Source: Sysuimicrobium calidum
GTDB taxonomy: Bacteria > Sysuimicrobiota > Sysuimicrobiia > Sysuimicrobiales > Sysuimicrobiaceae
Length of the DNA stretch: 11,622 nt
NCBI GenBank assembly: GCA_031459935.1
Contig: JAVKHN010000052.1
Location: forward strand, 1-11,622
Direction of reading: 5' to 3'
Part shown: piece by piece, positions 7,208 through 11,622 of the stretch
How the letters are laid out: each line of letters begins with the position of its first letter
Position numbering within the stretch: position 1 is the stretch's first letter
The notes under the pieces: generated by a model
The model's database searches: none
Told to the model about the DNA's origin: nothing
The model's input: the letters and a program-made list of their open reading frames with translations, nothing else
Translations under genes and position numbers: made by a program

Positions 7208-8281
7208 CTACCGCGTCCGAAGGGGGACGTCCTTGTGGTTCCGGCTCGGCGGCTCCGGCACCACGGGCGTCTCCGGTACCTGGATCCGGCTCCGGTTCCA
7301 CCCCATCTTCTCCCGCAGCTTGGCCTCCAGCTCCGACGCGAGTTCCGGGTTGTTTTCCAGGAACTCCCGGGCGTTGTCCCGGCCCTGGCCCAGTCTCAAA
7401 TCCCCGTAGCTGTACCACGTCCCCACCTTCTGTACCAAGCCGTGCGCGGTGGCAAGGTCCAGCAGGCTCCCGACCTTGCTGATCCCCTTTCCGTAGAGGA
7501 TCTCCACCTCGCACTCCCGGAAGGGCGGGGCCACCTTGTTCTTCACCACCTTGATCCGGGCCCGCATGCCCGTGATGTCCTCGCCGTTCTTGATGTTCTC
7601 CGTCCGACGGATCTCCATGCGCACGGAGGCGTAGAACTTCAGGGCCCGGCCGCCCGTGGTGGTCTCCGGATTGCCAAACATCACCCCCACTTTCTCCCGG
7701 ATCTGATTGATGAACACCACCACGCACCGGGATCGGCTGATGGCTCCCACCAGCTTCCGCAGGGCCTGACTCATGAGCCGCGCCTGCAGCCCCACGAACG
7801 CGTCTCCCATCTCTCCCTCCAGCTCCGCCCTGGGCACCAGGGCCGCCACGGAGTCGATCACGATCACGTCCACGGCCCCGGAGCGCACCAGGGTCTCCGC
7901 GATCTCCAGAGCCTGCTCACCGCTGTCGGGCTGGGAGACCAGCAGCTCGTCCACGTTCACGCCCACCGCCCGCGCGTAGTTGGGATCCAAAGCGTGCTCC
8001 GCATCGATGAAAGCGGCCACCCCACCCTCCCGCTGGGCCTCCGCGATGATGTGATAGGCCAGGGTGGTCTTCCCGCTCGCCTCCGGGCCGTAGATCTCCA
8101 CCACCCGTCCCCGGGGCACCCCTCCCACCCCGAGGGCCGCATCCAGCCCAATGGCCCCGGTGGGGATCACCTCCACCGTGAGCCGCTGGTTCGCCTCCCC
8201 CAGCTTCATGATGGAACCCTTGCCGAACTGCTTCTCGATCTGGGCCACGGCCAGATCCAGCGCTTTCTGCCGGTCGCTCAT
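7208..8281 (-). CDS. recA: Recombinase RecA
   Basis: A 357-residue RecA with all core motifs: Walker A GPEASGKT (65-72), the catalytic Glu in FIDAEHALDP (Glu95), Walker B VIVIDSVAAL (139-148, Asp143), loop L1 with EGEMGD (155-160) and loop L2 GNPETTTGGRALKFYAS (203-219). It forms the ATP-dependent filament on single-stranded DNA for homologous recombination and stimulates LexA self-cleavage. ATG at 8281 is preceded by a strong AGGAGG (8288-8293) with 6 bases of spacing. The tail after residue 330 is Pro-rich and ends in basic residues (RNHKDVPLRTR), unlike the acidic tail of the E. coli protein. Upstream are thpR and cinA. A promoter with an embedded SOS box lies in the 53 bp gap, indicating damage induction by LexA. 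No recX follows; the next gene is convergent acs. Confidence 0.99.
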   Translation of the reverse strand: MSDRQKALDLAVAQIEKQFGKGSIMKLGEANQRLTVEVIPTGAIGLDAALGVGGVPRGRVVEIYGPEASGKTTLAYHIIAEAQREGGVAAFIDAEHALDPNYARAVGVNVDELLVSQPDSGEQALEIAETLVRSGAVDVIVIDSVAALVPRAELEGEMGDAFVGLQARLMSQALRKLVGAISRSRCVVVFINQIREKVGVMFGNPETTTGGRALKFYASVRMEIRRTENIKNGEDITGMRARIKVVKNKVAPPFRECEVEILYGKGISKVGSLLDLATAHGLVQKVGTWYSYGDLRLGQGRDNAREFLENNPELASELEAKLREKMGWNRSRIQVPETPVVPEPPSRNHKDVPLRTR

Positions 8282-8309
8282 GATCTCCCTCCTCCCTACG
8301 CTCCCTCAA

Positions 8310-8338
8310 AATCTAGCAAACAAACGTTCGCAATTCAA
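8310..8338 (-). promoter_or_regulatory. recA promoter (sigma-70 type)
   Basis: On the minus strand TTGAAT (8338-8333) and TAGATT (8315-8310) are separated by exactly 17 bases. Each hexamer matches 4 of 6 positions of the TTGACA/TATAAT consensus. The -35 overlaps the thpR stop codon. The stretch is markedly AT-richer than its surroundings and lies 29-57 bases before the recA ATG, leaving room for a short leader with the AGGAGG site. Confidence 0.65.
8317..8330 (-). promoter_or_regulatory. LexA (SOS) box in the recA promoter spacer
   Basis: Minus-strand CGAACGTTTGTTTG matches the Bacillus/Actinobacteria LexA operator CGAAC-N4-GTTCG with one mismatch (GTTTG in the second half-site). It lies wholly inside the 17-base spacer between the proposed -35 and -10 of recA, so bound LexA would block RNA polymerase. 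RecA is the canonical target of this regulation. The E. coli type CTGT-N8-ACAG is not present here. Confidence 0.8.
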
Positions 8339-8910
8339 CCGCTGAGCCGGATGGACTCCTGGACCACGTAGGTGGGACCCTTCGGGCTCAGCCGGCTCTC
8401 CATCACCACCACCCACTCAACGCGCTGCCGGCCGATTTTCGCGTTCCCGGACCGTTCCAGGGCCTTTACAAGACCCGCTCCCCCTTTTCCCGGTCGGATA
8501 CGGCCGATGGTGAGGTGGGGCTCGAAGGGACGGGCCTCCCGGGGGAACCGGACCTGGAAGAGGGCGTCCTCCACGCGCCGAGCCAGGGCCACGAGTTCCC
8601 CCGCTCCCTCCGTGACTCCCACCCAGAGCACCCTTGGGGCCCGCAGGTTCGGGAAGGCTCCAAGGCCCTCGATGGCGATCTCGAACGGCTTCGCCTCCTC
8701 CACCCCCCGCACCGCCTCCGTGACATCCCGCACCCGTTCCTCCGGGACCTCCCCCAGGAACTTCAGGGTGAAGTGGAGGTTGTGGGACTCCACCCACTTC
8801 ACCCACGCGTTTGCCTCCGGCCAGGCCTGGAGGATCGCCCGCTGCAGCTCCTCCACCCGAGGGCGGAGGGCTCCCGCGAGGGGGACCGCTACGAAGAGGC
8901 GCAAGCTCAC
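8335..8910 (-). CDS. thpR: RNA 2',3'-cyclic phosphodiesterase (ThpR, 2'-5' RNA ligase/LigT family)
   Basis: A 191-residue member of the 2H phosphoesterase superfamily, the usual size. The two catalytic HxTx motifs are intact: HFTL (46-49) and HLTI (132-135), about 85 residues apart. The N-terminus LRLFVAVPL is typical, and KFLGEV follows the first motif. Members hydrolyse 2',3'-cyclic phosphate RNA ends to 2'-phosphate and can ligate tRNA halves in vitro; the physiological substrate is uncertain. The start is GTG at 8910, overlapping the cinA TGA in a GTGA junction, with AAGGAG immediately adjacent or overlapping the start. Reinitiation after cinA is therefore likely. cinA-ligT-recA order is also reported in Deinococcus, which suggests a long-standing link with the recA locus. 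Confidence 0.95.
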   Translation of the reverse strand: MSLRLFVAVPLAGALRPRVEELQRAILQAWPEANAWVKWVESHNLHFTLKFLGEVPEERVRDVTEAVRGVEEAKPFEIAIEGLGAFPNLRAPRVLWVGVTEGAGELVALARRVEDALFQVRFPREARPFEPHLTIGRIRPGKGGAGLVKALERSGNAKIGRQRVEWVVVMESRLSPKGPTYVVQESIRLSG

Positions 8911-10169
8911 TCCTTTTTGGAGGAGGCCCCCAAGAGGTGACGCCGGAGGAGGTCTAGCGCGGCCTGGGTGGCGAGATGTTTGATGCCCTGCCGGCCGAAC
9001 TGGGCCCCGAAGTCGGCCCGCCGCACCCGGACCTCCTCCCCATCCGCCAGGGCCACGTACACCAGCCCTACGGGCTTCTCCGGCGTGGCCCCGGACGGTC
9101 CCGCGATCCCCGTGATGGCCACTCCCAGGTCCGCGGCGAACGCCTCCCGCACGCCCCGGGCCATGGCCTCCGCCACCGGCTCCGAGACGGCCCCGTGCGT
9201 CCGCAGGACCTCCTCGGGGACCCCAAGCAGGGAACTCTTGAGCTCGTTCGCGTACGCCACCACGCCGCCCCGGAAGTACGCGGAACTCCCCGGCACATTG
9301 GTGAGCCGGTGACCCAGGAGCCCTCCCGTGCAGGACTCCGCCACCGCCACGGTACGGCGGCAGGCCACCAGCAGCTTCGCCACCGCCTCCTCCAGGGTCT
9401 CCTGGTCGGTGCCGTAGATGTACCGGTCAGCCCGGGCCCGCAGGGCCGTCTCCGTCTCGGAGAGCATGCGGTCCACCTCCCCGACCCGCCCTCGGGCGGT
9501 AATCCGCAGGTGCACCTCGCCCAGGTGCGCGAGGGGGGCGATCGTGGGGTTGGAGGAATGGAGGAGGTCCTGGATGAGGTCCTCCAGAGCTCCCTCCCCG
9601 ATGCCCACCGTCCGCAGAACCCGGGAGCGGATCACCTCCTCCCCCGCCCATCCCCGCTCCCGAAGATAGGGAACCACTGTCTCCTCGAACATCCCCCGCA
9701 TCTCCCGGGGGACTCCGGGAAGCATTACGATCACCTGGCCATCCCGTTCCCACAGGACCCCGGGTGCGGTTCCCCACCGGTTGGGAATGGCCCCAGCGCC
9801 CCGGGGGAGCAGAGCCTGCCGCTGCTGGTTCGGAGTAAGGGGGCGGTTCCGGCTGCGCAACAGGTCCTGGATGTGCGCCCACGAGGCCTCGTGGAGCACC
9901 AGGTCCACCCCCACGGCCTCGGCCACCGCCTCCTTCGTGAGGTCGTCCTCCGTGGGACCCAGCCCTCCGGTGAACACGAGGAGCTCCGCGCGGCTGGCGG
10001 CAATCCGGAAGGCCTGCTGGATCCGCTCGCGGTTGTCTCCCACCGTCTGTCGGAAGTACACCGGAATCCCCAGTTCCGCCAGCCGCTGGCAGAGGTACGT
10101 GGCATTCGTGTCCGTGATCTGTCCCAGGAGAAGCTCGGTACCTACGGAGAGGACCTCAGCGCGCACCAT
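8907..10169 (-). CDS. cinA: CinA: two-domain nicotinamide-nucleotide deamidase / competence-damage-inducible protein
   Basis: A 420-residue full-length CinA. The N-terminal MoCF-like domain (COG1058), about residues 1-170, carries SVGTELLLGQITDTN (8-22) and GGLGPTEDD (68-76); in studied homologues it has ADP-ribose pyrophosphatase activity. The C-terminal PncC domain, about 255-415, carries AESCTGG (277-283) with the nucleophile-region Ser, GGVVAYANELK (301-311) and GIAGPSG (354-360); it deamidates NMN to nicotinate mononucleotide in pyridine nucleotide recycling. The frame is open 62 codons upstream, but residues conserved in the family begin at ATG 10169, giving a 14 bp overlap with the rodZ-like gene. 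The upstream ribosome site is weak (GGGGTG), consistent with coupling. Co-location with recA is common in Gram-positive lineages and links to competence and repair. Confidence 0.97.
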   Translation of the reverse strand: MVRAEVLSVGTELLLGQITDTNATYLCQRLAELGIPVYFRQTVGDNRERIQQAFRIAASRAELLVFTGGLGPTEDDLTKEAVAEAVGVDLVLHEASWAHIQDLLRSRNRPLTPNQQRQALLPRGAGAIPNRWGTAPGVLWERDGQVIVMLPGVPREMRGMFEETVVPYLRERGWAGEEVIRSRVLRTVGIGEGALEDLIQDLLHSSNPTIAPLAHLGEVHLRITARGRVGEVDRMLSETETALRARADRYIYGTDQETLEEAVAKLLVACRRTVAVAESCTGGLLGHRLTNVPGSSAYFRGGVVAYANELKSSLLGVPEEVLRTHGAVSEPVAEAMARGVREAFAADLGVAITGIAGPSGATPEKPVGLVYVALADGEEVRVRRADFGAQFGRQGIKHLATQAALDLLRRHLLGASSKKE

Positions 10170-10908
10170 CTTGCACCCCGAACGTCCGGCGCACCACCTC
10201 TCCCGCCCCTCCCAGGCGTCCCAGGTCTTTGCCGTTGACCTCCACCCGTACCCCTCCCGCGTTTCCCAGCACCACGTGAATTCTGTGGCGGGCGGTCCAT
10301 TCCCTGCGCTCCCCCCTTCGGAGGAACCCTTCGAAGACCCGGCGGCCGTCCGCAAGGACCCGGATCCATGAGACCTCGTCCGCCACGAGGGCCACGCGCA
10401 CCCCGAGGGTGGGCTGAAGGGGGGGAGGAAGACCCGGAGCCCATTGCGGGGAAGGCGACGGAACGACCACCGGGTGGGCCTCGGGCTGCTGGGCGGGGGT
10501 GGACTCCAGGAAAGCCCGGACCTCCCGGTAAACCAGGTACCCCACCGCCACGAGCCCCGCGATGAACACGAAGAGGGCCCACCGCAGGAGCCGGCGCCAC
10601 CGAGCCCCCTTCTGCGCAGGATAGATGGGCACCCTCCCCTGGGCGGTCAGGGGAGGGGACAGGACAGGAGGAGGGGATCGGGGCAGGAGGGGCTCGGGGT
10701 CCAAGCCGAGAAACGTCGCGTAGCTGCGGAGAAACCCCCGCGCGTAGTGGGAGGCCGGGAAGAGATCAAAGCGCTCCTCCTCCAGGGCCTCCAGATACTT
10801 CACGGGGATCCGCAGTTCCGCGTACACCTGTTCGAGGGTAAGACCCAAGGCCTCCCGGCGTCTGCGCAGGAACTCCCCGATCCTCTCAGGCGGCGCTGGA
10901 CGGCCCAT
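10156..10908 (-). CDS. rodZ: RodZ-like membrane protein: HTH domain, one TM segment, DUF4115 domain
   Basis: A 250-residue protein with RodZ architecture. An N-terminal helix-turn-helix of the HTH_25 type (about 7-72) contains IGEFLRRRREALGLTLEQV and ARGFLRSYATFLGLDPEPLL. A basic stretch (RRLLRW) leads into a single membrane helix (about 108-127), then a Pro-rich linker (138-166) and an extracytoplasmic beta-rich domain of the DUF4115 type (about 167-240). Related RodZ proteins connect MreB to the cell-wall elongation machinery; the Firmicutes homologue is YmfM. ATG 10908 lies directly before the conserved HTH and is preceded by GGAAGG; the longer open frame upstream is a shadow of ftsK. It lies 46 bp after ftsK and overlaps cinA by 14 bp. 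It could serve mainly as a DNA-binding membrane regulator instead. Confidence 0.85.
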   Translation of the reverse strand: MGRPAPPERIGEFLRRRREALGLTLEQVYAELRIPVKYLEALEEERFDLFPASHYARGFLRSYATFLGLDPEPLLPRSPPPVLSPPLTAQGRVPIYPAQKGARWRRLLRWALFVFIAGLVAVGYLVYREVRAFLESTPAQQPEAHPVVVPSPSPQWAPGLPPPLQPTLGVRVALVADEVSWIRVLADGRRVFEGFLRRGERREWTARHRIHVVLGNAGGVRVEVNGKDLGRLGGAGEVVRRTFGVQDGAR

Positions 10909-10927
10909 TCGCCTTCCATGGTAGCAG

Positions 10928-10954
10928 ACGCCTTGCGGCGTGCGCTGCGAGCGC
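10928..10954 (-). other. Two abutting small hairpins in the ftsK-rodZ gap
   Basis: Read on the minus strand, GCGCT-CGC-AGCGC (10954-10942) is followed without a gap by ACGCC-GCAA-GGCGT (10941-10928). The second has a GNRA-type tetraloop. They begin one base past the ftsK stop and end 19 bases before the rodZ-like start. No T-run follows, so attenuation, RNA processing or 3'-end protection of the ftsK message are all possible; chance is not excluded. Confidence 0.35.
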
Positions 10955-11622
10955 TCAGGGCCCGTTCCGGCCAAACAGGTGTTCCAACGCATCCGGCCCC
11001 ACGAGCACCTCGCGCGGGTTGGCGCCCTGGGCCGGTCCCACGATCCCTCTGGCCTCCAGCTGGTCCACCAGACGGGCGGCGCGCACGTACCCGATCCGCA
11101 TCTTTCGCTGCAGCAGCGAAACCGATCCGTAGCCCGCCTGCACCACGATCCGTGCCGCCTGGGCCAGCAGCTCGTCCTCCTCCCCCTCTCCCTCCTCCGC
11201 AGCCTGCGCCTGAAGCAGCCCGGACTCGTAGACGGGCCGTCCCTGATCCTTCCAGAAGTCCACAAGCCGCTCGATCTCCGGGTCCGACACGAAGGCCCCC
11301 TGCACGCGGGTAGGACGGCTCGCCCCGATGGGAAGGTAGAGCATGTCGCCCCGGCCCAGGAGCTTCTCCGCGCCGGGAGCGTCCAGGATGGTGCGGGAGT
11401 CCGCCATGGAGGAGACCGCGAAGGCGATGCGAGAGGGGATGTTGGCCTTGATGAGGCCGGTGATCACGTCCACGGAGGGACGCTGGGTCGCCACCACCAG
11501 GTGGACGCCCGTGGCCCGGGCCAGCTGCGCGAGCCGCACGATGCAGTCCTCGAACTCCGCGGGTGCCACCATCATGAGGTCCGCCAGTTCGTCGATGATC
11601 ACCACCACGTACGGCAGGGCCC
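10955..11622 (-). CDS. ftsK: DNA translocase FtsK/SpoIIIE, C-terminal part (5' truncated by window edge)
   Basis: The last 221 complete residues of FtsK/SpoIIIE; the gene enters from the right edge with two bases of a split codon. The visible part begins at the Walker B strand of the motor domain, YVVVIIDELADLMM (4-17), continues with RASA-like motor motifs VVATQRPSVDVITGLIKANI (42-61) and RGDMLYLP (90-97), and ends with the winged-helix gamma domain (about 147-207, with GYGSVSLLQRKMRIGYVRAA) that reads polar DNA motifs and contacts XerD in E. coli. The hexameric motor pumps chromosomal DNA through the closing septum. An apparent GTG start at 11608 is internal to the motor domain and is not the real start. 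It heads the rodZ-cinA-thpR-recA block. Confidence 0.97.
   Translation of the reverse strand, partial: ALPYVVVIIDELADLMMVAPAEFEDCIVRLAQLARATGVHLVVATQRPSVDVITGLIKANIPSRIAFAVSSMADSRTILDAPGAEKLLGRGDMLYLPIGASRPTRVQGAFVSDPEIERLVDFWKDQGRPVYESGLLQAQAAEEGEGEEDELLAQAARIVVQAGYGSVSLLQRKMRIGYVRAARLVDQLEARGIVGPAQGANPREVLVGPDALEHLFGRNGP

Noticed and set aside
7235..8371. 378-residue plus-strand open frame opposite recA
   Set aside because: His/Pro/Leu-rich shadow; it spans the recA promoter and SOS box and has no ribosome site or recognisable domain.
8976..10238. 420-residue plus-strand open frame opposite cinA
   Set aside because: Antisense shadow of a well-conserved CinA; no motifs.
10909..11265. N-terminal extension of the RodZ-like protein
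   Set aside because: This is ftsK sequence read in another frame, rich in Arg/Cys/Trp; the HTH domain begins at ATG 10908.

Overview
The window is GC-rich (roughly two thirds G+C by eye), densely packed bacterial chromosome with no mobile elements, tRNAs, rRNAs or CRISPR arrays. It contains two gene blocks that converge at about position 7190. Gene content points to a deep-branching, probably didermic member of the Terrabacteria side of the tree (for example the Armatimonadota/Sysuimicrobiota, Deinococcota or diderm Bacillota neighbourhood). The reasons are a ftsK-rodZ-cinA-thpR-recA order, a Bacillus/Actinobacteria-type LexA box in front of recA, and LpxB-family enzymes beside an MsbA-like flippase. 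This placement is inference; no marker in the window fixes the phylum.

Left block (1-7183, + strand): the 3' end of an LpxB-like glycosyltransferase, an MsbA-type ABC exporter, two tandem family-2 glycosyltransferases and a lipid-A-disaccharide-synthase-related protein. The joints are a 4 bp overlap, a 2 bp gap, a 28 bp overlap and a 13 bp overlap, so this looks like one translationally coupled operon for building and exporting an envelope glycolipid or glycan. After a 35 bp gap with a clear Shine-Dalgarno sequence comes acs, acetyl-CoA synthetase, which is metabolically unrelated.

Right block (7208-11622, - strand, read right to left): the C-terminal part of the DNA translocase FtsK, a RodZ-like membrane HTH protein, CinA, the RNA 2',3'-cyclic phosphodiesterase ThpR, and RecA. 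cinA overlaps rodZ by 14 bp and thpR overlaps cinA by 4 bp (GTGA). recA is set apart by 53 bp that hold a recognisable sigma-70-type promoter with a LexA/SOS box inside its spacer, so recA can probably be induced separately from the upstream genes.

The stop codons of acs and recA are only 24 bp apart. A 15 bp perfect-stem hairpin spans the acs stop codon and fills most of that gap. It is the likely shared transcription barrier, although it has no U-tract on either side. No stretch longer than 300 bases lacks a gene. I see no clearly undescribed system. The most informative observations are the SOS promoter, the convergent hairpin and the double-LpxB/MsbA glycolipid cassette.
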